Origin: Bin75 sp965223955
GTDB lineage: Bacteria > Nitrospirota > Nitrospiria > Nitrospirales > UBA8639
DNA: 64,000 nt
Assembly: GCA_965223955.1 (NCBI GenBank)
Contig: OZ245029.1
Location: 2,480,001 to 2,544,000 of the forward strand
Direction of reading: 5' to 3'
Part shown: positions 26,668 to 34,233 of the stretch, one piece after another
Layout of the letters: each line of letters begins with the position of its first letter
How positions within the stretch are numbered: position 1 is the stretch's first letter
The notes under the pieces: generated by a model
The model's database searches: none
Seen by the model: the letters and a program-made list of their open reading frames with translations, nothing else
What the model was told of the DNA's origin: nothing
Translations under genes and position numbers: made by a program

Positions 26668-27594
26668 TCAGAGTTCCTGTAACGCTCCACGACATTCCGA
26701 GAGAGAGGTGTAGCCTTTCCGTTGTAAGAGTTCGCCGAGTTCCTTTTCCAGCCGTTGAAACACGCCGACCCCTTCATCGACGAGGGCCGTTCCGATTTGC
26801 ACGGCGGACGCGCCGCATAAGATATGTTCAAACACGTCCGTGCCCGAGACGATCCCCCCTGTCCCGATGATGGGTATCCGGCCGTCAAACAACTTCCAGA
26901 ATGCCCGCACGTTGGCCAGGGCCACGGGCTTGATCATGGTTCCACCAAGGCCGCCGAATCCGCCTTTGGGCTTGATCACCACGCGTTCCTTGTCCGGATC
27001 GACCACCAACCCGTTGCCCACGGAATTAATGACCGACAGAAAGTCGACCCCGACGTCTTGTAACATCCCGGCCGTGGCCTCATGGTGCACCGGGTCGAAA
27101 TACGGAGGAAGCTTGACGCCCATCGGCACGGTGACGATGTCCTTCAGTTCCAGGAGTAACGAGCGTGAGGCCTCCACGTCATAGCCGATTTGCGGCTTTC
27201 CCGCGATATTCGGGCAGGAGAGATTGACCTCGATGAGGTCAGGCGAAACGGCCGTGATCGCCCGAGCCGCTTCGAGAAAATCCGGGGGACTGAGCCCGGC
27301 GATACTCGCAATAACGGGTTTCCCGAACCTTCGAAGAGTTGGAATGATGGTGACGTAGGCCGGATAGCCGAGATTGGGAAGCCCCATGGAATTGATGGAG
27401 CCCCCGGGAAAACTGTAATACCGGGGCTCCGGGTTTCCTTGCCGGAACGCCGGCGTCATGGACTTGGTGACGATCGCCCCGCTCCGGCATCGGCCCAAGG
27501 ACTCCAGTTCTTCCCGGGTCACGCACAAGGCCCCCGCGGCATTCATCAGGCAGGTCGAAAAACGCACATCGGCAATCGTGGTCGAAAGATCCAT
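26668..27594 (-). CDS. Dihydroorotate dehydrogenase-like protein, class 1A type
   Basis: A 308-residue FMN-dependent TIM-barrel enzyme that would oxidise dihydroorotate in pyrimidine synthesis. The catalytic-loop cysteine is in VNLSCPNIAGKPQIGYD, as in class 1A enzymes using fumarate, and FMN contacts are suggested by TKSMT and IIGTGGIVSGTDVFEHI. I chose the ATG at 27594, since the longer frame to 27669 runs into the upstream ABC gene. The start is 1 bp after the ABC ATPase stop, an unusual operon partner for a pyrimidine enzyme. Confidence 0.88.
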   Translation of the reverse strand: MDLSTTIADVRFSTCLMNAAGALCVTREELESLGRCRSGAIVTKSMTPAFRQGNPEPRYYSFPGGSINSMGLPNLGYPAYVTIIPTLRRFGKPVIASIAGLSPPDFLEAARAITAVSPDLIEVNLSCPNIAGKPQIGYDVEASRSLLLELKDIVTVPMGVKLPPYFDPVHHEATAGMLQDVGVDFLSVINSVGNGLVVDPDKERVVIKPKGGFGGLGGTMIKPVALANVRAFWKLFDGRIPIIGTGGIVSGTDVFEHILCGASAVQIGTALVDEGVGVFQRLEKELGELLQRKGYTSLSECRGALQEL

Positions 27595-27595
27595 C

Positions 27596-28297
27596 TCACG
27601 TCGCTCCCGGGACACGGGCCACCGGAGACTGATGCAGTTGCCCGCCGTCCAGTTCGTACACGTGATCACCGACCCGCGCGGCCGATTCCGAATGGGTGAC
27701 GAAGATGACGGTTTGGGCTTCTTCCTGGGACACGTGCCGGATCAGCGCCACGATCTCTTTGGCGGTCTGCGAGTCGAGATTTCCCGTGGGTTCGTCCGCC
27801 AACAGGATGCGCGGCCGATGGACGAGGGCGCGAGCCAAAGCCACGCGTTGTTGTTCTCCTCCGGATAACTCCCAGGGCCGATGCCCGGCCCGGTGTTGGA
27901 CCCCCACCCGCTCGAGCGTCTCCCCGACGCGTTGCCGGATGAATGCCGAAGACGCCTTCTGAAGCCGTAAAGGCAACCCGACGTTTTCGGCGGCCGTCAA
28001 CCCGGGCACCAAATGGAAAGCCTGAAAGACCATACCGATCGTCTCCCGTCGATACCTGGTCCACTCCGCGTCGGAAAACCGGTCAGTCGGTTGGTCATCG
28101 AGACGAATGGCTCCAGAGGTCACGGAGTCGAGACCCGCAATCACATTCAGCAACGTGCTTTTCCCGCTTCCACTCGGGCCCATGATCACACAAAATTCTC
28201 CGGAGGCAACGTGGAGGTCCGCGTCCCGAAGGACGGACACCGTGACGTTTCCCCGTTCATAGACTTTGCAGACGTGATTCAAGGTGACCGTAGACAC
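27596..28297 (-). CDS. LolD/MacB-like ABC transporter ATPase
   Basis: A 233-residue ATP-binding subunit. Walker A GPSGSGKST, the Q-loop region, signature LSGGEQQRVALARAL, Walker B ILLADEPTGNLD and H-loop VTHS are all present. The pattern matches LolD/MacB-class ATPases, which drive FtsX-fold permeases. I chose the GTG at 28297, because GAGAGGGG on the minus strand is spaced well to it; another GTG lies at 28315. The partner permease is probably the gene at 23481-26051, separated from it by pyrD and luxR. Confidence 0.9.
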   Translation of the reverse strand: MSTVTLNHVCKVYERGNVTVSVLRDADLHVASGEFCVIMGPSGSGKSTLLNVIAGLDSVTSGAIRLDDQPTDRFSDAEWTRYRRETIGMVFQAFHLVPGLTAAENVGLPLRLQKASSAFIRQRVGETLERVGVQHRAGHRPWELSGGEQQRVALARALVHRPRILLADEPTGNLDSQTAKEIVALIRHVSQEEAQTVIFVTHSESAARVGDHVYELDGGQLHQSPVARVPGAT

Positions 28298-28586
28298 CGA
28301 TACCCCTCTCGACACGGTTCGATCGAGCGTGTGAAGGCGGCCTTATCATGACGACTCCCTATAGCACATGATCGAAACATCCAACAACACACAGGATGGA
28401 GGGTCGGCAGAGACACTCCTTCCGTTCCTCGGCTTCCTCTCCCCCCACCGGTTCGCCTGCGGGCTGCGCCCTTGGCTCTCCGACTCCCCCTCAAGGGGGG
28501 AGTGATGGCGGAGGGAGCTTGACAGGGTGTGGGCCGGCTCCTAGGGTTTTCCTGAGATGTTCGTTCACTCCCCAGGCCGGAAAAAC
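28298..28586. other. Divergent spacer between ABC ATPase and comF
   Basis: Contains the control regions of two divergent genes and a hairpin-bearing repeat near 28430-28510 (CTCCCCCTCAAGGGGGGAG). No gene and no clear promoter boxes were identified. Confidence 0.45.
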
Positions 28587-29321
28587 ATGACCGCTCGATT
28601 GCTTCGCCGCCTCCTCCACACGGTGTTTCCCATGCAGTGTCGTACATGCGACCATGCCCTCGATGACGACCCCATTCCCTTTTTTTGTCAACACTGCTGG
28701 GACCAGATTACGCCGATCCGTTCGCCGAGTTGCCCTCGCTGTGCGCATCCCTTTCCTTCTCCGCACGCGCTTCGTCCCGGATACGTGTGCGGGTCGTGTC
28801 GAAAGCACCCACCGGCCTATAACCGGGCCTGGACGCCTTATGCCTATCAATCCCCACTGAAGGAGGCTATCGGTTTATTGAAGTACCGCGGAAAGACTCA
28901 ATTGGCACCATCGCTCGCTCGACTGATAGCCCAAACCACTCCTGCCCCACCGAACGTGGATGCGATTCTCGCAGTCCCGTTGCACCCCGATCGACTCCGG
29001 GAACGGGAATTCAATCAGGCCCTCCTGTTAGCCTACCATTTGGGCAAACAATGGAATCTTCCCGTTCTCACCGACGTACTCAGGCGAACGAAATCCACCC
29101 CTCCCCAAACGTCCCTCACACGACGAGAGCGTTTAAAAAATCTTCGAAAATGCTTTGCCGTGGCGACCCCTTCCGCCATTGAGGGGAAAAACATGCTGAT
29201 CGTGGATGACGTGTTCACCACGGGAACCACGGTCAATGAATGCGCCAAGGCGCTGAGAAAAGCCGGAGCTCAGGCCGTCTACGTTCAAACCCTGGCCAGG
29301 ATGGTCGCCCATGAACATTGA
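28587..29321 (+). CDS. comF: ComF-family phosphoribosyltransferase-like protein
   Basis: A 244-residue protein linked to DNA uptake by competence. Zinc-finger cysteines are seen in MQCRTC, FFCQHCW, CPRCAHPF and CGSCRKHPPAY. The PRPP-loop motif LIVDDVFTTGTTVNECAKAL and FNQALLLAYHLG are typical of the phosphoribosyltransferase fold. The start could be ATG 28587 or ATG 28557, and neither has a clear ribosome-binding site. It stands alone before mraZ. Confidence 0.92.
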   Translation: MTARLLRRLLHTVFPMQCRTCDHALDDDPIPFFCQHCWDQITPIRSPSCPRCAHPFPSPHALRPGYVCGSCRKHPPAYNRAWTPYAYQSPLKEAIGLLKYRGKTQLAPSLARLIAQTTPAPPNVDAILAVPLHPDRLREREFNQALLLAYHLGKQWNLPVLTDVLRRTKSTPPQTSLTRRERLKNLRKCFAVATPSAIEGKNMLIVDDVFTTGTTVNECAKALRKAGAQAVYVQTLARMVAHEH

Positions 29322-29341
29322 GCCGGCGCGAAAAGAACTAC

Positions 29342-29370
29342 TTGACTTTGTAGATGGTTTTATCTAGTCT
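29342..29370 (+). promoter_or_regulatory. Candidate promoter of mraZ
   Basis: TTGACT (29342-29347) and TAGTCT (29365-29370) are separated by 17 bp, 57 bp upstream of the mraZ start. The -35 box is good, the -10 box weak. Confidence 0.35.
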
Positions 29371-29426
29371 AAACACCTGAGACTGGTGCCCGAATTGGGT
29401 CCACGGCTCTGCAAAGGAAGACCAGC

Positions 29427-29867
29427 ATGTTTGCCGGACAATATCACTGTAAACTCGATGAAAAGGGTCGCTTCCTGATCCCGACTCCCTTGCGCGAGCA
29501 GATGGAATCGGAGGGAGACCGCGTAATTTTCGTCAAGGGGCAGGACCTTCCGTTGGCAGCCTACTCGGTTCAAGAATGGGAAAAAGTCCTCGTGCGCGTC
29601 AAAGACACGTTCAATGAAGATCAAAGCCGGCTCTTCATGCACTTCGTCGTGGCTGAAGCCGCGTCTTCTGAAATCGACAAGACAGGCAGAATCCTCATTC
29701 CCGGACGGCTGAGAAAAGTCATCCCGCTGGAAGACGACCTGGAAATCGTGGTCGTGGGCATGTTTCACCGGTTGGAAATCTGGAATCCTTCCGAATGGCG
29801 TCGCTATCTCATGAAGCATGATGAGCAATTGGAAGAAACCTTCGGGAAAATGCTTGATCTTCTCTAG
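29427..29867 (+). CDS. mraZ: Transcriptional regulator MraZ
   Basis: A 146-residue AbrB-fold DNA-binding protein. Two SpoVT/AbrB-type repeats are visible: CKLDEKGRFLIPTPLREQM at the N-terminus and EIDKTGRILIPGRLRKVI about 70 residues later. MraZ normally heads the dcw cell-wall and division cluster and represses it. Here no rsmH, ftsL or mur gene follows, so this is an orphan copy or a relocated regulator. It may act on the dcw promoter in trans. Confidence 0.93.
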   Translation: MFAGQYHCKLDEKGRFLIPTPLREQMESEGDRVIFVKGQDLPLAAYSVQEWEKVLVRVKDTFNEDQSRLFMHFVVAEAASSEIDKTGRILIPGRLRKVIPLEDDLEIVVVGMFHRLEIWNPSEWRRYLMKHDEQLEETFGKMLDLL

Positions 29868-30155
29868 GTCCCGTATCACGGTGCCCATACGTTCCAAACG
29901 CCCGAGCGATTTTTTTTAAACACCCTGCGAATTTTACCCGTGCCCTCCCCAGACCTTCCTCAATACGTTTTGAAAAACAGTCGCGGGGGACCAGCCAGGT
30001 TGACCGGCGTCTCCATCGAACTGAGGTCCAAAATTTCACGGAAAACCGCCATCGACGCTTCATTGATTTCTCGAACGAAACGCAAGTCGTCCCCCGGCGT
30101 TACCGACGCCTTCGTTCAGGCACCGCCGTTCTCCCTGACCAGGAACGCCCTTTCA

Positions 30156-30602
30156 ATGACCCTGCCCATTCCGCCCAGCATCAACCGGCAATATGCCACG
30201 GTCAACGGACGTCGCGTGTTGTCGGCAACGGGGCGTCGCTACAAAGGGACAGTCGGGCAATTGCTCATGACTGCCGCCTCTTCCTCCGAGTGGCACGCCT
30301 TTTTGCGTGCGGCACAAGAACACTCCCTGACCCTGACGATCCATTTTTACTTTTCAACCCTGTTACGGCGCGATCTTGACGGTGGGCTCAAAATCGCTCA
30401 AGACGCCTTATGTGAAGCCATGAGCCTCAATGACAATCGCGTTATGGAAATCCACCTGTATAAAGCCCTGGATCGGGACAATCCTCGACTCGAATGCACC
30501 CTGGCCCTTGCGACTCCTCTGCCCCCGGGGATTCGCCAACGCTCCCATCGCTCCAGCCGATCCTTCGCCAAACCCCTTCGTAAAACGAATTATCGAAAAT
30601 AG
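30156..30602 (+). CDS. RusA-family Holliday junction resolvase-like protein
   Basis: About 148 residues from the preferred ATG. The hallmark RDLDGGLKIAQDALCEAMSLNDNRV matches the RusA metal-binding aspartates and the N-D segment, preceded by IPPSINRQYATVNGRRVLSATGR. RusA resolves four-way junctions and is often phage-derived. The frame is open upstream to a GTG at 29940, which would add 72 basic residues; the shorter start fits the family length. No phage gene is nearby. Confidence 0.8.
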   Translation: MTLPIPPSINRQYATVNGRRVLSATGRRYKGTVGQLLMTAASSSEWHAFLRAAQEHSLTLTIHFYFSTLLRRDLDGGLKIAQDALCEAMSLNDNRVMEIHLYKALDRDNPRLECTLALATPLPPGIRQRSHRSSRSFAKPLRKTNYRK

Positions 30603-31004
30603 TTGACACCACCCTCTCTTGGTTCGCATGGCTGCGGACGTCAGCCGAACTCCTCATCTTACCGGAGACTCTGAGCTTGCACGTTGGCCTAGTGTCCAGC
30701 TGCTTCCCCTCTTTTGTAAGGAGGGGCGAGGGGAGGTAGAATTTGGGAAGCGTAAGACGAGTAGCTGGCCAAGCCCCTTGCTCCATGTCCGTTTGACTCT
30801 ACCCCACCCCCGCCTTCGCGGGGGCAAGCCTAGCTCAACCTCCCCTTACAAAAGGGAGGAACCGAAGGCCAGTCCCGGAACAGGCCGCGTTAATCCTCAT
30901 CGAAACGTTGTCCCTCCCTTGCTTTTCATACCTTCTCCTTGGTATGCAGATGTCCGAACCGTAAGGATGATCCGTCCTGAATTTCAGAATGGAGCACACC
31001 CGGC
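30603..31004. other. Repeat-bearing spacer upstream of the HEAT-repeat gene
   Basis: No gene seen. It holds a CCTCTTTTGTAAGGAGGGG hairpin near 30710 and repeat copy B at 30800-30859. The last 140 bp hold no recognisable promoter. Confidence 0.5.
30800..30859 (-). repeat. 60-bp dispersed repeat, copy B (inverted)
   Basis: Exact reverse complement over 60 bp of copy A at 26556-26615, 4.2 kb away. The two copies in opposite orientation could support inversion of the segment carrying pyrD, comF and mraZ. Confidence 0.9.
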
Positions 31005-32090
31005 ATGCGTATCCCATTATCCTGGCTTATCGGCCTCGTACTGTTAGGGACCTGTTACGTTCCGGATCACGTTTCCGCCGGTCGAATCATCTTCAACACG
31101 CAGCAGAAGTCGCAGCTTCAACAAGTCAAGACCATTTTCATTAAGGCGCTCACGCTGACGGAAAAGGGATTGGTCGATCCGACCGTTATCGAGAAGGCGG
31201 CATCTGATCGGCTGACCGCAACCGGATTCACGGTCATTGCGACGAGGAGCGAGCCGCATGACGTCATACTGAAGGTGAAGTGTGATGAGCGAAAACCGTG
31301 GGGAGGCGTCAGGAAATCCGATGGAGAGATCCAGCAACCGGGTGCGCCTTCTCGAAATTGGAAAGGCCCGGCCTGTCAGTTAACCTATGTGTTCGACGGC
31401 CGGAAGGGGCCTTGGCAGTATGAGGTACGGACCACTTTCGACAATGCGTGGAAGGCAGCTCGAGCCAACGGGCACCGCGATCCGGGCCAATTCGCGTTGC
31501 AGCACCTCAGCCAGGCGTTGCGGGAAAGTGCCTTCCCGCTTGATCTTGCGGCGGAATGGAAACAAGCCAAGCTGCTCTCTTCCCTTTTGACCGATCCCAA
31601 AACCGACAAGGCCGTCAAGCTCAAAATTCTCTCGCTCGCCGGCCACATGCCGGGAGACACCATGCTGCAAGCCCTTCAACGGATCAGAGCCCAGGCTGAC
31701 TTCGCCACCCCCGCCACGGTCGCCTTGGGATTTATGGGCGAACCTGCCATTCCAACCCTCATGGATCTCTTATCCGATCCATCCTCTTCAGTGGACATTC
31801 AAGCCGCGGCAGCCGAAGCGCTCGGGGAAATCGGGGCCCACAGCGGCAACGTCCACATCGTGCCGCCCCTCCTGGCCAGGATGCAAGCGCCAGGCGTTCA
31901 CCTTCGCGTTCAGACGGAAATCGTGAGAGCCATCGGGAAAACGCCGGATCTCCGGTCGGTCGAACCCCTGGAACAACTTGGACTCAAGGCGTGGACCGCC
32001 CGTTCAAACGATCCACTCATGCAGGAACTCAGAGAAGCCGTGGATTGGAGCCTTTGGCAAATCAACCCCTCCGCTCACACCGATGAGTAA
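31005..32090 (+). CDS. Secreted HEAT-repeat protein
   Basis: A 361-residue protein with a signal peptide (PLSWLIGLVLLGTCYV, cleavage probably near VSAG). The first half is an unrecognised domain. The second half contains HEAT-type helical pairs, e.g. ATVALGFMGEPAIPTLMDLL and IQAAAAEALGEIGAHSG, which usually form protein-binding solenoids. The likely location is the periplasm. It is the last core-type gene before the A+T-rich CBASS island. Confidence 0.7.
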   Translation: MRIPLSWLIGLVLLGTCYVPDHVSAGRIIFNTQQKSQLQQVKTIFIKALTLTEKGLVDPTVIEKAASDRLTATGFTVIATRSEPHDVILKVKCDERKPWGGVRKSDGEIQQPGAPSRNWKGPACQLTYVFDGRKGPWQYEVRTTFDNAWKAARANGHRDPGQFALQHLSQALRESAFPLDLAAEWKQAKLLSSLLTDPKTDKAVKLKILSLAGHMPGDTMLQALQRIRAQADFATPATVALGFMGEPAIPTLMDLLSDPSSSVDIQAAAAEALGEIGAHSGNVHIVPPLLARMQAPGVHLRVQTEIVRAIGKTPDLRSVEPLEQLGLKAWTARSNDPLMQELREAVDWSLWQINPSAHTDE

Positions 32091-32312
32091 GCACCGTTTC
32101 GGCGAGTAAATCAAGCCCAGAATTGATGATCATCAAAACAAAATTCTGGTCTTAAAACAAGATATTGATAGATATCTGGAGATGGAAGGACCATCAAAGG
32201 AAAAACCCAAAGTAGAATTTTAATGTAGTGATTCAGCCAAAGATCTTAATCATATACCAGAAATGTGGAGAGCTTTTTACGAATCGTTTAGCAGGAGGAA
32301 TGGCAATATATG
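32091..32312. other. A+T-rich spacer at the CBASS island edge
   Basis: Base composition drops sharply after the HEAT-repeat stop. A 35-codon open stretch (ILVLKQDIDRYLEMEGPS...VEF, about 32110-32222, plus strand) without a start codon may be a gene remnant. Nothing else is recognisable. Confidence 0.4.
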
Positions 32313-33763
32313 TTAGAGGCAATTGAGGCTGCAAGTTGGCACATAAGAATTAACCCCAATTCTTTCATAGCACTGAATTTTCGCAGTTGCGTTAAGCCTG
32401 TGGCCAAAAAATATTGCAAATTGCGCTGGCGCAGCTATAAATAAATGTATAGTTTGTGCGCGAGCCTTTGTTGTAAACGCACTAATTACTTCCTTTGCTT
32501 TTCCAACAGCCAAATTGATCTGTTGAGCTGAAACCAATGCTTGTTTGCCAAATAACGCAAGCAAAGGCATATTCCTTCTTTCAAGATAGTTGCGAACTTC
32601 AGGTTCAGGGTTTCTGCATACCCCTATGCTTAGAGCCAAATCATTTCCTAATGGTTGGTTGGGAGAAGAATTAATTTGCCATTCATAATCTGGAGTCTTG
32701 GGCGAGCTATGATCATCGGTAGGCCATGTTTCACCATTTGCAAGAATATCGATTGAAAATCCCCTTACTCCGCTAAAAATTGAGCCTATAGCAATAGAAG
32801 AAGATAATCTTCTTTGCCCCACAAGAGAGATTTTACGGTTTCTATTTGTACTAATAATAAAATCTCTGGTTGCTAACAATTGTTTAACGACTGTGTTATT
32901 CCATTCCTCCTTAGGAGGGAAAGTTCGATCATCCCCACCAGAAAATTCAAACCATTCCATACATATCTCTTTTGGCAAGCTCCAAGTATCTGAAGGCTTT
33001 TCATTTGCGGTAAGGATTCTAATCGGGGTGCTATCTGATCCTTGCTCTTGTAAATTACCCCCGAATATTGCTCCTAAGAGTTCATCGTGACATATCGGTT
33101 GAGCCTTTCTTGCTTCCAGTAAATCTGACAAAGCATCCCACGCTGCCCTTGCGTAAGAAGTTCCGAGTTTCTCAAAAATTGGAAAATGTTTTTCTAAACT
33201 ACCTCGAAATGCATTGAATCCCTGATCTATATTCTTTTGAGGGTTGGTATCAATAAAAACCTTTTTAAAAATAAAGGAGGCCAGGGCATCATCTTTCTCA
33301 AGGGCTTTAAGAATTTTCACAAAAGCTTCATAGGCTGAATCTTGAATTGAAGGTACGTCTCTATAAAAGGGAAATGTTTGCCTTACACGCCGCAGAGCAT
33401 TAATCATGGGATTGAGTTGATTTGATACGGAAGGAGAAACTATCAAGAAACGCCAAAAACCTTCTGGATGCGCAATATCCATTCTTTGGAAGCGCTGAAT
33501 CTCCGGCCAAAATTCCGAAGGGACAAGGTTGTGGTTTTTATATTCAATGAATTCACGCTTGATACCTAAAGCTGGGAGAAAAAACGTGCTTCGGTATCCC
33601 CCAATGACTCCCTAACCATCTCGATGAACCCATCACAAGCGAGCCAATGAGGAATACGAATCATCGTTAGATGCTTTTGAAAAATGAACCCACCCTCGGC
33701 ACTATCACCTCCCGAAGATTCGCGATCAAGTATCGTTGGTTTAATTCCCGGCATGTCTTTCAC
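32313..33763 (-). CDS. cap4: Cap4-like CBASS effector (DUF4297-type nuclease + SAVED), split by a -1 frame change
   Basis: Two frames form one protein of about 483 residues. Frame 1 (33763-33566) carries GGDSAEGGFIFQ and GDTEARFF, then stops. The -1 frame carries KREFIEYKNHNLVPSEFWPEIQ, whose E-x-K with the upstream Asp forms a PD-(D/E)xK nuclease, and ends in a SAVED domain (TIHLFIAAPAQFAIFFGHRLN). The change occurs at minus-strand T_TTT_TTC (33584-33578). SAVED binds the CD-NTase's cyclic oligonucleotide and triggers DNA cleavage. It overlaps cap3 by 4 bp. Confidence 0.85.
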
Positions 33764-34233
33764 CCTTCTATTAGCAAACGCCCCTTATATGCTTTTCCCC
33801 CAGGTATAAAGAAGGTTACTGTACCTTCTATGCACTGCTTCTTGTTAAGACGAACTATCATTAAAACTACGAATGTTGCTCCAACGGAGGCATCCTCAAC
33901 AATTTCAACCATTGAGAATAAATCGGTGTTGCTGGGAATGGGGTCAAACGATGGGTGTGAGTGCCACTCTCCAAGATAATTAAACCGTCTATAGTCTTGC
34001 TTTGTTAGAAGGAAAAATCTTTTGAGTGAATTAATTGCCCATTGAATATTTCGGATGAAGGTAGCTAAAGAGCCCCCTGTGGTTTGGATTGTGATATCCA
34101 CAATTTTAAAGTTTCCAGGACTAAGGCATTCACCCAACAAAATACCGCCGATTTCATTTTCACCCGCTTTTTCAAGAGCAGTAATCAGACGCGCTGAAAT
34201 ATTAACCGGCATCAGGACTTCCACTTTGGGCAT
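33760..34233 (-). CDS. cap3: Cap3, JAMM/JAB isopeptidase of type II CBASS
   Basis: A 157-residue zinc protease that removes Cap2-attached CD-NTase. The JAMM set is complete: E27 in ENEIGGILLG, then H91 and H93 in GEWHSHPS, S101 and D104 in SNTD, with correct HxH-x7-S-x2-D spacing. It overlaps the end of cap2 by 32 bp and the effector start by 4 bp, so translation is tightly coupled. Codons are A+T-rich like the rest of the island. Confidence 0.92.
   Translation of the reverse strand: MPKVEVLMPVNISARLITALEKAGENEIGGILLGECLSPGNFKIVDITIQTTGGSLATFIRNIQWAINSLKRFFLLTKQDYRRFNYLGEWHSHPSFDPIPSNTDLFSMVEIVEDASVGATFVVLMIVRLNKKQCIEGTVTFFIPGGKAYKGRLLIEG

Noticed and set aside
29940..30155. N-terminal extension of the RusA-like protein
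   Set aside because: The extra 72 basic residues match nothing and exceed the family length; the internal ATG at 30156 is preferred.
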